The notes: a model not told the origin generated them from the letters alone. 64,000 nt of DNA from CAWJMD01 sp963845675 (GCA_963845675.1 CAWJSX010000005.1:248001-312000), one strand, 5' to 3'; positions 38,435 through 48,709 are shown, counted from the first letter of the stretch. Program-made: numbers and translations.

Positions 38435-38760
38435 GTCCGTCGTGCGGGCGTGGGCAGTGGTCCGACGTGCGGAGCAGATGGTGCCGGACCGGTACTGAGA
38501 ACCCCTGCCCCAGAACGCTCTTCACGGGCTGCGCAGACGTCCGCACATGGTCCACCGCCTCGTTCCAGCGGCTCTGAGCACCCTCGCCGAGCTCGCGGAC
38601 GACGGCTACGAGGGGGCGGTCCTGCACGCTGGCTCCTCGTGAGCCGCCGGAGCGGGCAGGACGTTCGGCCCCTGACGCGGGGGCCGCGGGGCGCGAACCT
38701 GGTGAGCAGCACGTGACGCCATCGGGCGGCGCGCACAAGGTGGGAAGGAGCTGTCGTCCC
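38435..38760. other. Gap without a recognisable gene, 326 bp
   Basis: Only very short frames are seen, such as a 31-codon one at 38547-38642 (MVHRLVPAALSTLAELADDG...), which has no ribosome-binding site and no known family. It may be the remains of a deleted gene between DUF1876 and the flavodoxin. Confidence 0.4.
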
Positions 38761-39282
38761 ATGTCCGCTCTCGTCGTGTTCGAGTCCATGTTCGGCAACA
38801 CGCGGTCCGTCGCGGAGGCGGTCGCGGAGGGAATCGGCGAGTCGTTGCCGGTAGAGGCCGTGGAGGTCGGGTCCGCCCCGCCCCTGCAGGGCCTTGACGT
38901 CGAGCTGCTCGTCGCAGGCGCGCCGACCCACGCCTTCGGGCTGAGCCGCCCTCAGACGCGCGCGGACGCCGCGCGCCGCGCGGGGGGCGCAGTGATCTCG
39001 TCCCAGGGCGGGTTGCGCGAGTGGCTGGGGGAGGCCGACCGCGTGCCGCTGCCGGTCGCCGGCTTCGACACCCACGTCAAGCGGCCGAGGCTCCCTGGGC
39101 GGGCGGGACGCGTCGCCCTCACCCAGCTCCGTGGGATGGGCGCGTTCGTCCTCGCCGGGTCGGAGTCCTTCTTCGTGCACGGGTACGAGGGACCGTTGTA
39201 CGAGGGCGAGCTGGACCGCGCCCGTACCTGGGGCACCGAGCTGGCGAGGCTGGCGGTCGCCCGCCGTCAGCCGTCCGCATGA
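38761..39282 (+). CDS. Flavodoxin-domain protein
   Basis: FMN-binding electron carrier of 173 residues. The phosphate loop SMFGNTRSVAEAVAEG is at residues 9-24, and GAPTHAFGLSRPQTR and SQGGLREWL shape the flavin site; MGAFVLAGSESFFVHGYEGP lies near the C-terminus. ATG 38761 follows GGAAGGAG. Could carry low-potential electrons when iron or oxygen is limiting; partner not evident. Confidence 0.88.
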   Translation: MSALVVFESMFGNTRSVAEAVAEGIGESLPVEAVEVGSAPPLQGLDVELLVAGAPTHAFGLSRPQTRADAARRAGGAVISSQGGLREWLGEADRVPLPVAGFDTHVKRPRLPGRAGRVALTQLRGMGAFVLAGSESFFVHGYEGPLYEGELDRARTWGTELARLAVARRQPSA

Positions 39283-39298
39283 CGAGGGGAGCAGGGCG

Positions 39299-40723
39299 AT
39301 GACGACGACGGGTGGCAGCGACATCCACGCCCCGAGCACCGTCCACCCTGTCCGGGTGGACTCGGTGGACGGTGCGACGGCGTCGCGCTTCCTGTGGCTG
39401 GTGAAGTGGCTGCTGGTCCTGCCCCACCTCGTCGTGCTCGCGTTCCTGTGGACCGCCTTCGTGGTCCTCACCATCGTGGCGTTCTTCGCCATCCTGTTCA
39501 CCGGGCGGTACCCGCGGACGATCTTCGACTTCGACGTCGGGGTGCTGCGCTGGTCGTGGCGGGTCAACTACTACGCGTACGGGGCCTTGGCCACCGACCG
39601 CTACCCGCCGTTCACGCTCGCCGAGGTCGAGGAGTACCCGACGCACCTCGATGTGGAGTACCCCGATCACCTGTCGCGAGGACTCGTGCTGGTCAAGTGG
39701 TGGCTGCTCGCCCTGCCCCACTACGTCGTCGTCGGGGTCTTCCTCGGCAGCGGCGTCTGGGCGGTGCAGGAGGCACGGTCGGACGAGCTGACGTGGATGT
39801 GGGGAGGGGGCCTCGTCGGCATCCTCGTGCTCGTCGCGGCAGTCGTCCTCGCGGTGACGGGGCGCTACCCGCCGGCGCTGTACGACCTGGTGCTCGGCCT
39901 CCAGAGGTGGGTGCTGCGTGTGGCCGCCTACTCGACGCTGATGACCGACCGGTACCCCCCGTTCCGCCTCGACCAGGGGCCGCACGAGCCTGCGCCCGTG
40001 CGGAAGCAGGACCCACTCCCGCCACCCGTGGTGCCGGCAGGCGCGGCGCCTGCGCACCGGTGGACCGTCGGCCGGGTCGTGACCGTGGTCGCCGGCTCCG
40101 TCGTCGCGCTGTCGGGTCTGGGGATGACGCTCGGTGGCGCGGCGGCCCTCGTGGCGGACCGGACCCTGCCGGACGGCGGCTACCTGACCGGTGTGCGAGA
40201 GCAGGTCGACAGCAGCGGTCACGCCGTGGTCCTGGGCGAGGTGTCGTTGGAGGCGTCCGGCGGCAGCCCACAGCTCCCAGCGGCCGTACTCGGTGACGTC
40301 CGCGTCACCGCCCGGCCGCGGGACGGGTCCGCCCCGCTGTTCGTCGGCATCGCCGACCCCGCCGACGTCGACACGTACCTCGCGGGTGTTGCGCGCCGGG
40401 TGCCGGGCCGGGACCGCGGCGTGGAGCGCGCCGGTGGCCCGCCTTCGGAACCGCCGGCGGACGTCGACATCTGGGTCGCGTCCGCATCGGGAAGCGGTGA
40501 GCAGGTGGTCTTCTGGGCGCCCCAGGCGGGGGAGTGGACCCTCGTCGTGATGAACGCCGACGGCAGCCGCGGCGTGTCCGCCGACGTCGAGCTGGCCGCC
40601 ACGGTGCCGTGGCTGGGCGAGCTGGGTGTGGTGCTGCTGGCGGTCGGAGTCGCGCTGATAGTGCTCGGCGGGCTGCTGGTCGGGGCCGGCGTCCGAAGTG
40701 CATCGGCTGCTCGCGGGCCCTAG
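39299..40723 (+). CDS. DUF4389 membrane protein
   Basis: A 474-residue protein with two DUF4389 units: LLVLPHLVVLAFLWTAF...TGRYPRTIFDFDVGVLRWS and LLALPHYVVVGVFLGSGVW...TGRYPPALYDLVLGLQRW, each followed by YxYGAL/YSTLMTDRYPPF. A Pro-rich linker, a further helix, a ~150-residue extracellular beta region and a last helix follow. The gene starts 16 bases after the flavodoxin stop (GGGGAG just before), so they form an operon. Function unknown; the internal duplication is clear. Confidence 0.85.
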   Translation: MTTTGGSDIHAPSTVHPVRVDSVDGATASRFLWLVKWLLVLPHLVVLAFLWTAFVVLTIVAFFAILFTGRYPRTIFDFDVGVLRWSWRVNYYAYGALATDRYPPFTLAEVEEYPTHLDVEYPDHLSRGLVLVKWWLLALPHYVVVGVFLGSGVWAVQEARSDELTWMWGGGLVGILVLVAAVVLAVTGRYPPALYDLVLGLQRWVLRVAAYSTLMTDRYPPFRLDQGPHEPAPVRKQDPLPPPVVPAGAAPAHRWTVGRVVTVVAGSVVALSGLGMTLGGAAALVADRTLPDGGYLTGVREQVDSSGHAVVLGEVSLEASGGSPQLPAAVLGDVRVTARPRDGSAPLFVGIADPADVDTYLAGVARRVPGRDRGVERAGGPPSEPPADVDIWVASASGSGEQVVFWAPQAGEWTLVVMNADGSRGVSADVELAATVPWLGELGVVLLAVGVALIVLGGLLVGAGVRSASAARGP

Positions 40724-40804
40724 GGCCCTGTCCGACAGGGCATCCGTGGCGTGAGGGTGGTTCCAGCCCACGGTGGGACCCCGATGTGCGGAGAGGAGTC
40801 GACC

Positions 40805-41422
40805 ATGTTCGTCCACGAGGTGATGACGGCTGGACCCGTGACGCTGCGCGCCGACGACACCGTCAGGTACGCGGCGCAGATCCTGGTGCGGCGAAACATC
40901 TCGTCGGCGCCGGTCGTCGACGACACCGACCGCGTCATCGGGATGATCAGCGAGGCCGACCTCCTGGTCGCCTACACCCAGACCGAGTCCGAGGTGAGTC
41001 TCGGCCACTCCGCGAAGCGCATGGACAGCGACGTGCCGGTCCTGAAGGTGGGCGACGTGATGTCGACACGGCCCCTCACGCTGCGCCCCACGGACGAGAT
41101 CGAGATGGCTGCGGAGCTCTTGGCCGACAACGGCATCAAGGCTGCCCCGGTCGTGGTCGCCCACCACCCGGTCGGCATCGTCGCCCGTCGTGACCTGCTC
41201 CGTGCGCTCGCGCGGTCCGACGCCGACATCAGGGACGACGTGCTCGACACCCTGGCCGACCTGGAGCTCGAGCAGCCCGTGGAGGTGGCTGTCGTGGACG
41301 GCGTCGTGCGCCTGCACAGCGATCTGCCGATCGCCGAGCACCACGTGGCCGAGGTGATGGCCCGCACCATCCCCGGCGTCGTGCGGGTCGAGGGCCCAGG
41401 GGTCGTCAGCCTCGAGGCGTGA
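40805..41422 (+). CDS. CBS-pair protein with BON-like C-terminal domain
   Basis: Two CBS motifs (VHEVMTAGPVTLRADDTVRY and VGDVMSTRPLTLRPTDEIEM) form one Bateman module that may bind adenosine nucleotides; residues about 150-205 (VEVAVVDGVVRLHSDLPIAE) look like a BON domain. 205 residues. ATG 40805 has GGAGAGGAG upstream. CBS proteins such as Hrp1 are DosR-regulon members in mycobacteria. Confidence 0.88.
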   Translation: MFVHEVMTAGPVTLRADDTVRYAAQILVRRNISSAPVVDDTDRVIGMISEADLLVAYTQTESEVSLGHSAKRMDSDVPVLKVGDVMSTRPLTLRPTDEIEMAAELLADNGIKAAPVVVAHHPVGIVARRDLLRALARSDADIRDDVLDTLADLELEQPVEVAVVDGVVRLHSDLPIAEHHVAEVMARTIPGVVRVEGPGVVSLEA

Positions 41423-41434
41423 CGCCAGGAGCCA

Positions 41435-41448
41435 GTGACCTTCGTCCC
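41435..41448. promoter_or_regulatory. DevR-like box upstream of a PNPOx-like gene
   Basis: GTGAC-CTTC-GTCCC, one mismatch to GGGAC-N4-GTCCC, 37 bases before the ATG. Confidence 0.6.
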
Positions 41449-41485
41449 TGGCCCGTGCGCGTGCTCACCGCGGATCATCGAGGAC

Positions 41486-41932
41486 ATGGATGCTGAACAG
41501 ATCTCAACGGCGACAACCTCGCTCACGCGGGCCGAGTGCTGGGACATGCTCCGGTCCCGAGACGTCGGGCGCCTGGCCGTCAGCGTGGCTGGTCGGCCTG
41601 ACATCTTCCCCATCAACTACATCGTCGACCACGGCACGCTCGTCGTCAGGACGGCGGAGGGCTCGAAGCTCGCTGCGTCCGTGGTGAATCCCATCGTGGC
41701 CTTCGAGGTGGACTGGTACTCCCCGGCGGACGGGGAGGCGTGGAGCGTCGTGGTCAAGGGTGTGGTCGGTGAGGTGAGGCGTCTGGAGGACCTCGTCGAG
41801 GCGATGGACCTACCGCTCTTCCCCTGGCACGCCGCGCCGAAGCAGCGCTACCTGCGCATCGAGCCCGAGGAGATCACCGGCCGGCGGTTCTCCGTGCTCA
41901 AGCCAGACCCAGCGCCCGCGCCTCCTCGCTGA
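41486..41932 (+). CDS. Pyridoxamine 5'-phosphate oxidase-like flavoprotein
   Basis: A 148-residue split-barrel protein: CWDMLRSRDVGRLAVSVAGR, PDIFPINYIVDHGTLVVRTA, EGSKLAASV and EAWSVVVKGVVGEV. This small class usually binds FMN, F420 or heme and reduces or oxidises small molecules rather than making PLP. The paralogue at 59316 is similar. Its last 35 bases overlap the end of the convergent acetyl-CoA hydrolase gene. Confidence 0.85.
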   Translation: MDAEQISTATTSLTRAECWDMLRSRDVGRLAVSVAGRPDIFPINYIVDHGTLVVRTAEGSKLAASVVNPIVAFEVDWYSPADGEAWSVVVKGVVGEVRRLEDLVEAMDLPLFPWHAAPKQRYLRIEPEEITGRRFSVLKPDPAPAPPR

Positions 41933-43124
41933 GCTCGTCCCGCACCCGCGGGTGCGCGACGTGCGTGACCAGTCGTCGGGCCTGTTCGCGCTCGTCCACC
42001 CCCCACAGGGTGGCTGAGCCCTGCTCGGTCACCACGATGCTGGGCTGGAACGACGTCACCGGCTCGTCGACGAGCGGCACGATGGTCGAGCGGTCGGCGC
42101 GCGGGTGCCACGACCGCAACGCCATCACGGCCTGCCCGCCTGCGCTCTGCAGTGCACCGCTGACGAAGTCGCTCTGCCCCCCGAAGCCGGAGTAGATCCG
42201 TGCTCCGATGCGCGAGGCATTGACCTGACCGAAGAGGTCGACCTGCAGGCCCGTGTTGATGGACGTCATGGCGTTCTGGGCGGCGATCAGACCCGGCGAG
42301 TTGGTGGTCTCGGTGCGCAGCATGTGCACACGCGGGTTGTCGTGCACCCACGCGTACAGCTCGTCCGAGCCGAAGAGGAAGGAGGTCCGGATCGGCGTGC
42401 GCGCGTCCAGCGCACCGGCCCGGTCGAGCTCCATCACCCCGTCGCTGAACATCTCGGTCCAGACCCGCAGGTCGCGGTGCCGACGCAGTCCCGCGAGCGC
42501 GGCGTCGGGGACTGCGCCGATCCCCGCCTGAAGCGTGGCCCCGTCGGGGACCAAGGAGGCCACGCTCTCCCCGATCGCCGTCGCGGTGGCCTCGGGAGGG
42601 GCCGGATGATGCAGGGCGAGGGGTTCGTCCACCTCCACCCCCAGGTCGATGTGCTCGAGCGACAGCTCCGCGTCGCCCGTCGTCCACGGCATGCGCGGGT
42701 TGAGCTGCGCGATGACGAGACCGCCTCGTGCACGGACCGCCTCGACCGCCGCCGGGAGGATGTTCACCTCGGTGCCCAGTGACACCCGCCCCCTGCGCGG
42801 TGTCGTCGTGTGCAGGACGACCACGTCGGGGGGCAGGGTCGTGGCGAACAACCGCGGCACGAGGGAGAGCCGGGCCGGCACGTACCGCAGGCGTGGGTGC
42901 CCCCGCATCCCGGGCCCGACGAAGCACGTCTCGGGGACGACGCCGTCGCGGGAGGGGAATCCACGCCCTGCGTTGAGCGCGAAGACCCGGTACTCGGGCA
43001 GCGCGCCGTCCAGAACGTCCACGAGCGTGCGGGGGGTGGCGTGGTTGCCGCTCACCACGACGCGCGGGACACCGCCGAGCCGGGCCAGGGTGGCCGTGAT
43101 CGAGGTGTCCTCGACCACCCTCAT
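41898..43124 (-). CDS. Acetyl-CoA hydrolase/CoA-transferase family protein
   Basis: Moves or releases CoA from acetyl-CoA (or succinyl-CoA/4-hydroxybutyrate partners). In 408 residues: VVVSGNHATPRTLVDVL, GATLQAGIGAVPDAALAGL, a Glu in VWTEMFSDGVMEL placed like the family's CoA-thioester Glu region, INTGLQVDLFGQVNASRIG and YSGFGGQSDFVSGA. Acetate/acetyl-CoA interconversion links it to the phosphoketolase-acetate kinase operon. 3' end overlaps the PNPOx-like gene. Confidence 0.87.
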   Translation of the reverse strand: MRVVEDTSITATLARLGGVPRVVVSGNHATPRTLVDVLDGALPEYRVFALNAGRGFPSRDGVVPETCFVGPGMRGHPRLRYVPARLSLVPRLFATTLPPDVVVLHTTTPRRGRVSLGTEVNILPAAVEAVRARGGLVIAQLNPRMPWTTGDAELSLEHIDLGVEVDEPLALHHPAPPEATATAIGESVASLVPDGATLQAGIGAVPDAALAGLRRHRDLRVWTEMFSDGVMELDRAGALDARTPIRTSFLFGSDELYAWVHDNPRVHMLRTETTNSPGLIAAQNAMTSINTGLQVDLFGQVNASRIGARIYSGFGGQSDFVSGALQSAGGQAVMALRSWHPRADRSTIVPLVDEPVTSFQPSIVVTEQGSATLWGVDEREQARRLVTHVAHPRVRDELSEEARALGLA

Positions 43125-43164
43125 GGCGCGAGAGCGACGGTGTGAAAGCCCATCCCCGCAGTAT

Positions 43165-44070
43165 CTAGGAAGCGGTCACCGCGTCGCGACGGCCCGCTCC
43201 GGAAGCCGACTCGTCGTTCGTCGGCACGGGTCGGACCACCAGGACCGAGCACTCGGCGCGGTGGGCCACCTCACGGCTGACGGACCCGAGCAGTGCCGAG
43301 CGGATCGGGCCGCGCCCGCGGCTGCCGAGCACGACCAGCCCTGCCACGTGGGACGCGCTGATCAGTGCCTCGACGGGGTGCGCCTGGGTCACGACGACCT
43401 CGGTGACCAGGCCGGGTCGGTCGGCGCGCAGCGCAGCCAGCGTCTCGGCCACCTCGGCTTCGGCCCCCTTCACGGTGTCGTCGTCAGGACCGGCGACCAT
43501 GCCGGCCGCGTCCACGACCGGCTCGACCGCCCTGACGGCTCGCAGCAGCACCTGTCGCCGGGCTGCCTCGTCGGCCGCCATGCGCAGGGCACCGTGCGAG
43601 ACGCGCGACCCGTCGACGCCCACGACGACCGGCTTGCCCTCGGGGATGGTGGACGTCCGGGCGATGAGCACCGGGCACGGTGCGTGCGTGATCAGCGAGT
43701 TGCTGGTCGAGCCGATCAGCACGCCGGCCACCGGTCGGTGTCCGTGGGTGCCGGTCACGACGACGTCCCCCGGGACGGTGAGCGCGAGGATGCGTGACGA
43801 GGCGTGACCGAACTCCGCCGACCACACCACGCGCTCGGGGCCCAGCCGGTCGCGCGCCTGCTCGGCGGCGGCCTTGAGCACCTCCTCGGCCGTGCTGGTG
43901 AACGAGCGCGTCCACGTGGGGTCGGTGCCGAGGTCGACAGAACAGACCAGGAGGAGCTCCGAGCCGCGCTCCTCGGCCAGGGCCATGCCCAGGTGGAGGG
44001 CGGTGTGGGCCGGGGGTGAGCCGTCGAAGGCGACGACGACGCGTGCCACGCTGAGTGGGTCGATTGCCAT
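43165..44070 (-). CDS. Universal stress protein, two domains
   Basis: 301 residues with two UspA domains, each with the ATP motif: GTHGHRPVAGVLIGSTS and GSRGRGPIRSALLGSVS. Starts VVVAFDGSPPAHTAL and VVVGVDGSRVSHGAL repeat the domain opening. It is divergent from the devR gene with a DevR-like box between. Confidence 0.92.
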   Translation of the reverse strand: MAIDPLSVARVVVAFDGSPPAHTALHLGMALAEERGSELLLVCSVDLGTDPTWTRSFTSTAEEVLKAAAEQARDRLGPERVVWSAEFGHASSRILALTVPGDVVVTGTHGHRPVAGVLIGSTSNSLITHAPCPVLIARTSTIPEGKPVVVGVDGSRVSHGALRMAADEAARRQVLLRAVRAVEPVVDAAGMVAGPDDDTVKGAEAEVAETLAALRADRPGLVTEVVVTQAHPVEALISASHVAGLVVLGSRGRGPIRSALLGSVSREVAHRAECSVLVVRPVPTNDESASGAGRRDAVTAS

Positions 44071-44180
44071 GACGGTCTCCTGCACGTGTGACCTGGTGCG
44101 CAACGTCGCAGCGCTGCCCGGAAGACCCAGCCTTGCCTCTCGGGGCGCCGGCTCCCACGGGCGGAGTGCCCTCACCGACC

Positions 44181-44194
44181 GGGACGAAGGTCCT
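44181..44194. promoter_or_regulatory. DevR-like box between the USP and devR genes
   Basis: GGGAC-GAAG-GTCCT, one mismatch to GGGAC-N4-GTCCC, 36 bases before the devR ATG and 110 bases before the divergent USP. Suits autoregulation. Confidence 0.65.
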
Positions 44195-44229
44195 GCCCAC
44201 GCAACCCCGTGCCGGGGCACACTGACCAC

Positions 44230-44887
44230 ATGCCGATCCGCGTCTTCCTGCTCGACGACCACGAGCTGGTCCGCAACGGACTGCGTCAGCTGCTGGAGGC
44301 CGAACCGGACATCGAGGTCGTCGGCGAGTCGGCCTCAGCGGCCGAGGCCGCACGCCGCATCCCGGCCCTGCGGCCGGACGTCGCCGTCCTCGACGCTCGG
44401 CTCCCGGACGGGAACGGGATCGAGGTGTGCCGCGAGGTGCGGTCGCTCGACCCGCAGATCAAAGCCCTCATCCTCACGTCGTACGACGACGACGAGGCGC
44501 TCTTCGCCGCGATCGTCGCCGGCGCATCGGGCTACGTGCTGAAGGACATCCGCTCCTCCGACCTGGTCCGGGGCGTGCGCACGGTGGCCGCCGGGGGATC
44601 GCTGCTCGACCCCAAGACCACGGCCCAGGTCCTCGAAGCGGTTGCGGTCCGGCCCGGAGGACGACCCTCGCCTGTCGTCGCTCACCGGCCAGGAGAAGCG
44701 CATCCTCATGCACATCGCCGAGGGGCTCTCCAACCGGCAGATCGCCGAGGAGATGCACCTGGCCGAGAAGACGGTGAAGAACTACGTGTCGAGCCTCCTC
44801 GCGAAGCTCGGCATGGAGCGCCGCACGCAGGCCGCCGTCTTCGCCGCGACCCTGGACCAGCCGCGTCCCCGCGGCGAGACCCGCTGA
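44230..44887 (+). CDS. devR: DevR/DosR-like NarL-family response regulator, frameshifted once
   Basis: Receiver domain with LLDDHE, phospho-acceptor Asp55 (VAVLDARLPDG), LTSY and VLKDI, then a LuxR/NarL helix-turn-helix: LTGQEKRILMHIAEGLSNRQ, IAEEMHLAEKTVKNYVSSLL, AKLGMERRTQAAVFAA. The KTVKNYVSxLLAKLGMERRTQAAVFA string is nearly that of M. tuberculosis DevR. An extra T near 44644 shifts the frame between the domains; removing it gives ~218 residues, the DevR length. The cognate kinase is probably the double-GAF kinase at 55.5-57.2 kb. Convergent with ppdK, four bases apart. Confidence 0.9.
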
Positions 44888-44891
44888 GCGA

Positions 44892-47600
44892 CTACGAGAC
44901 GGCGGCCCGGCCCACCTCCAGCCGCGCCACCGGGACCCGCCAGGGCGAGCACGAGACGTAGTCCACACCCAGTCCCGCGAGGTACCGGATCGACGCCGGG
45001 TCGCCGCCGTGCTCACCGCACACGCCGAGTCCCAGGTCCGCGCGGGCCTGCCGACCCTCCGTGACCGCGAGAGCGACCAGCCGTCCCACGCCCTCGGAGT
45101 CCAGGTGGACGAAGGGGTCGCGCGCGAGCAGACCGGCTCTGCGGTAGGCAGGCAGGAAGCCGGACTCGGCGTCGTCGCGGGACAGCCCCCAGGTGGTCTG
45201 GGTCAGGTCGTTGGTCCCGAAGGAGAAGAAGTCGCAGGCCTCCGCCAGACGACCTGCGGTCAGGGCGGCGCGTGGCAGCTCCACCATCGCGCCGACGGGG
45301 ATCTCCGGCACGGCGACCCCGCGGCCCTCGGCCACGGCGGCGAGCACCTCGTCGACCAGTCTGCGCACGAGCCTCAGCTCGTCCACGTCCGCGACCAGGG
45401 GCACCAGCAGCTCCGGGCGCGGGTCGTGACCGGCGGCCGACAGGTCGAGGAAGGACTCGGCCAGTGCCCTCACCTGCGCCCGGGTCACGTCGGGGACCAC
45501 CGCCGCGAGTCGTACCCCACGCAGGCCGAGCATCGGGTTGTGCTCGTGCCAGCGCTCTGCCGCTGCCAGCCGGGCGATGTCGTCGGCCGACGCCGCGCTC
45601 CCGGCCAGAGCCACGTCGACAGACAGCGTCGTGAGGTCGGGGAGGAACTCGTGCAGGGGCGGATCGAGCAGCCGGACGGCGACCGGCAGGCCGTCACCGG
45701 CCGCGAGGAGGGCTGTGAGGTCCGTTCGCTGGGTCCGCTCGAGCCCGGACAGCGCCTGTGCGCGCTCCCGATCCAGGACGATGGACTCGACCAGCAGTCT
45801 CCGGTCTCCCAGCAGCATGTGCTCGGTGCGCGCCAGGCCGACGCCGGTCGCACCCAGCCGCCGTGACAGGGCGACGTCCTCGCCGGTGTCGGCGTTGGCC
45901 CGCACCGCGACGACGGCTCTGTGGTCCGCGTGGGCCAGCAGCCGGAGGACCGCCGCGGCGACCGGGTGCGTGCTCCCGGCTCCGCTCGCACCCTGCGCGA
46001 GGGCGTCGGCCACCGGGCTCGGGCGAACCGGCAGCGCGCCGACCCTCACGGTTCCGGTCGTCCCGTCCACGGAGACCACGTCGCCCTCCCGTAGGACGCG
46101 TCCGTCGCGACCCGTGACCGTCCGACCGTCCAGGTCCACGGTCAGGTCCGACGCCCCTGCGACGCAGGTCCGTCCCATCCCACGTGCCACGACCGCCGCG
46201 TGCGAGGTCATCCCGCCACGGGCGGTGACGATGGCGACGGCCGCCAGCATCCCCGTGCAGGTCGTCGGGGCTGGTCTCGGGCCGCACCAGGACCACGGTG
46301 CGTCCCTCGGCCGCGCGGCTGACTGCCGTCGCCGAGTCGAGAACGATCTCCCCCACTGCTGCACCGGGGCTGGCTGCCAGACCGCGCGCCAGCTCGACAG
46401 CACCGGAGTCGGTGTCGAACTCGGGGTGCAGGAGGTGCTCGAGCAGCTCGCCGTCCACCCGTCGCAGCGCCTCGTCCATGTCGATGACGCCCTCGTCGGC
46501 GAGGTCGACGGCGATCCTGAAAGCGGCTCCCGGAGTGCGCTTCCCGATCCGGGTCTGGAGCATCCACAGCCGACCGTCCTCGACCGTGAACTCGGTGTCG
46601 CAGACATCGCGGTAGTGGCGTTCGAGCAGGTCGAGGTGCCCGAGCAGCGCGGCGTGTGCCTCGGGCATGGCGGTCGCCATCGCGTCGAGGGGCAGAGGGT
46701 CCCGCACTCCCGAGACCACGTCCTCGCCCTGGGCGTCGGGAAGGAACTCGCCCCAGGCGCCGCGTGCTCCGGTCGCTGGGTCGCGGGTGAAGCAGACGCC
46801 GCTGCCCGACAGGGGGCCCGTGTTGCCGAACACCATCGCCACGACGTTCACGGCCGTCCCGAGGTCCTCGCCGATTCCCTCCTTGGCGCGGTACGTCCTG
46901 GCACGCGGGGAGTTCCAGGACCTGAACACGGCGACGACCGTGCGGTGCAGCTGGACGGACGGGTCCTGCGGCAGGTCCTCACCGCTGTGCTCGAGCATCA
47001 GACGCCGGCACGGGCCACCACCGAGCGCAGCTGGTCGGCCGTGAGCTCGTCGTCGGACGCGACACCGGACTCGTTCCTGGCCCGGCCGAGAACCTCTTCG
47101 AAGACGGCACCGTCGACGCCCAGGACGGTCCGGCCGTACATCTGGACCAGGCGTCGGTAGCAGTCCCACGCGAAGCGCTCTCCCGCGCGCTCCGCCAGCC
47201 CGGCGACGGTCCGGTCGTTCAGCCCGACGTCCAGCACCGTGTCCATCATCCCGGGCATCGATCGGCGGGCTCCCGAGCGGACCGCGACGAGCAGCGGGTC
47301 GTTGGCGTCACCGAAGCGGCGACCGAGCGCGTCCTCGAGGGCACCGAGGTGCTCGGCCACCTCGTCCATCAACCCCTCGGGCTCCAGGCCTGTCCGCAGG
47401 TAGTGGCGACACGCCTCGGTCGTGACCGTGAAGCCGGGGGGGACGGGGAGCCCCAGCCGGGTCATCTCGGCCAGCCCGGCCCCCTTGCCGCCGAGCAGGT
47501 CGGCCTGGTCGCGCGACCCCTCGGCGAAGTCACGCACCCATCTGGAGGAGCTGTGGTCGTCGCTGCCGGGTCCTGGTGTGCGGTCGTGGACGGTGGTCAT
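44892..47600 (-). CDS. ppdK: Pyruvate, phosphate dikinase, frameshifted
   Basis: Interconverts pyruvate/ATP/Pi and PEP/AMP/PPi. N-terminal ATP-grasp part (LLGGKGAGLAEMTRLGLPVP, VRSGARRSMPGMMDTVLDVG), swivelling domain with catalytic His in TARGGMTSHAAVVARGMG, and C-terminal PEP domain (FFSFGTNDLTQTTWG, Cys in GLGVCGEHGGDP). About 900 residues once shifts near 46990 and 46250 are corrected. ATG 47600 has AGAAGGAG upstream. In the PPi-using direction it can make ATP from PEP at low energy cost. A ppdK gene also belongs to the S. coelicolor OsdR cluster. It lies 78 bases after a USP gene on the same strand. Confidence 0.93.
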
Positions 47601-47678
47601 CGGAGCTCCTTCTGAGGTACTGCGCCGGGGTGGTGCGCGGGGGCGCGCGAGGGTCGTACGCATCGCCCGCCGGCCGGG

Positions 47679-48587
47679 TCACTGCGCAGCAGGTATCGCG
47701 TGGTCGTCACTGCGCCCCTCGGACGAGCCAACGGGGGTCTGGGGGGGCACCACGGCCACGGGGCACGGCGCCCGCTGCAGGAGCCTGCGGCTCACCGAGC
47801 CGAGCAGCACCGAGGCGACCGGGCCGTGCCCGCGCGTGCCGAGTACGAGCAGACCGGCGCCCTGCGCCGCGCGCATCAGGGCGTCGACCGGGTCGAGGTG
47901 GACGACGTCGCTCTCGACCTCGACGTCCGGATGCTGCTCCTGGATGCCGGAGAGGCATTCCGAGAGCAGGCGTTCTGCGTCCTGGAGCTCCTGCGGCGGC
48001 AGCGCCGACGCCACGCCCAGCCTGTCGAGGACAGGCGGGAGCGCCAGGACCGCGTGGAGGCGCGCGCCGAGGCGGTCGGCCTCGTCAGCGGCCAGCTGGA
48101 TCGCCCGGCTCGACGCCGCCGATCCGTCGACGCCGACGACGACGCGCGGCTCGGTGATGTCCGGCCGGGACCAGCGGACGACGAGCACCGGGCACGTGCT
48201 GTGGGTCGCCACAGCCGTGCTGGTGGACCCCAGCAGCACCCGGGCGACGGGCCGGTGGCCGTGCGTCCCGACCACGATCAGGTCGTGCTCGCGACTCAGC
48301 CTCAACAGCACGCTGGACGGATAGCCGATCTCCACGCGGGCTTCGACCCGGCCGTCGCCCAGCTCGCCGCGCGCCTCGGACGCTGCCCCCTCCACGGCCG
48401 CGCGGGCGGCAGCCGAGTACACCGCCGGGTTGAGAGGAAGCAGCGCACCCACGTCGATCGCGGTCAGGATCATCAGGGGGACGCGGCGACGTCCGGCCTC
48501 CTCGATGGCGGCGCGTAGGGCGGCTTGCGACGGTGCGGAACCGTCGAAGCCGAGGACGACGCGGTCGATACGGGGCGTGGAGTCCAT
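47679..48587 (-). CDS. Universal stress protein, two domains
   Basis: 302 residues with both ATP motifs (GTHGHRPVARVLLGSTS and GTRGHGPVASVLLGSVS). ATG 48587 is preferred to an upstream in-frame TTG/ATG because it begins just before RVVLGFDGSAPSQAAL and has GGAGGTGACC upstream. Probably co-transcribed with ppdK under the three boxes at 48657-48764. Confidence 0.92.
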   Translation of the reverse strand: MDSTPRIDRVVLGFDGSAPSQAALRAAIEEAGRRRVPLMILTAIDVGALLPLNPAVYSAAARAAVEGAASEARGELGDGRVEARVEIGYPSSVLLRLSREHDLIVVGTHGHRPVARVLLGSTSTAVATHSTCPVLVVRWSRPDITEPRVVVGVDGSAASSRAIQLAADEADRLGARLHAVLALPPVLDRLGVASALPPQELQDAERLLSECLSGIQEQHPDVEVESDVVHLDPVDALMRAAQGAGLLVLGTRGHGPVASVLLGSVSRRLLQRAPCPVAVVPPQTPVGSSEGRSDDHAIPAAQ

Positions 48588-48656
48588 GCGGTCACCTCCG
48601 GTGTCGGTGGGACGGAGCATGCCGTCCTGCTGGACAGGCTTCCGACGTCACCGCCG

Positions 48657-48672
48657 TCGGACCATGGTCCGA
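48657..48672. promoter_or_regulatory. Perfect palindrome, DevR-like box 1 of 3
   Basis: TCGGACCATGGTCCGA, a perfect 16-bp palindrome with core GGAC-CATG-GTCC, 70 bases before the USP start on the minus strand. Confidence 0.6.
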
Positions 48673-48694
48673 AGGCCCGTCCGTCTCGGGAGTA

Positions 48695-48709
48695 GGTCCC
48701 GACGGGACC
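48695..48709. promoter_or_regulatory. Palindrome, possible DevR-related site 2 of 3
   Basis: GGTCCC-GAC-GGGACC, perfect 6-bp arms. The half-sites are turned outward compared with the other boxes, so binding by the same regulator is less sure. Confidence 0.45.

Noticed and set aside
38547..38642. A 31-codon open frame beginning MVHRLVPAAL
   Set aside because: No ribosome-binding site, no known family and too short; more likely residue of a deleted gene or chance.
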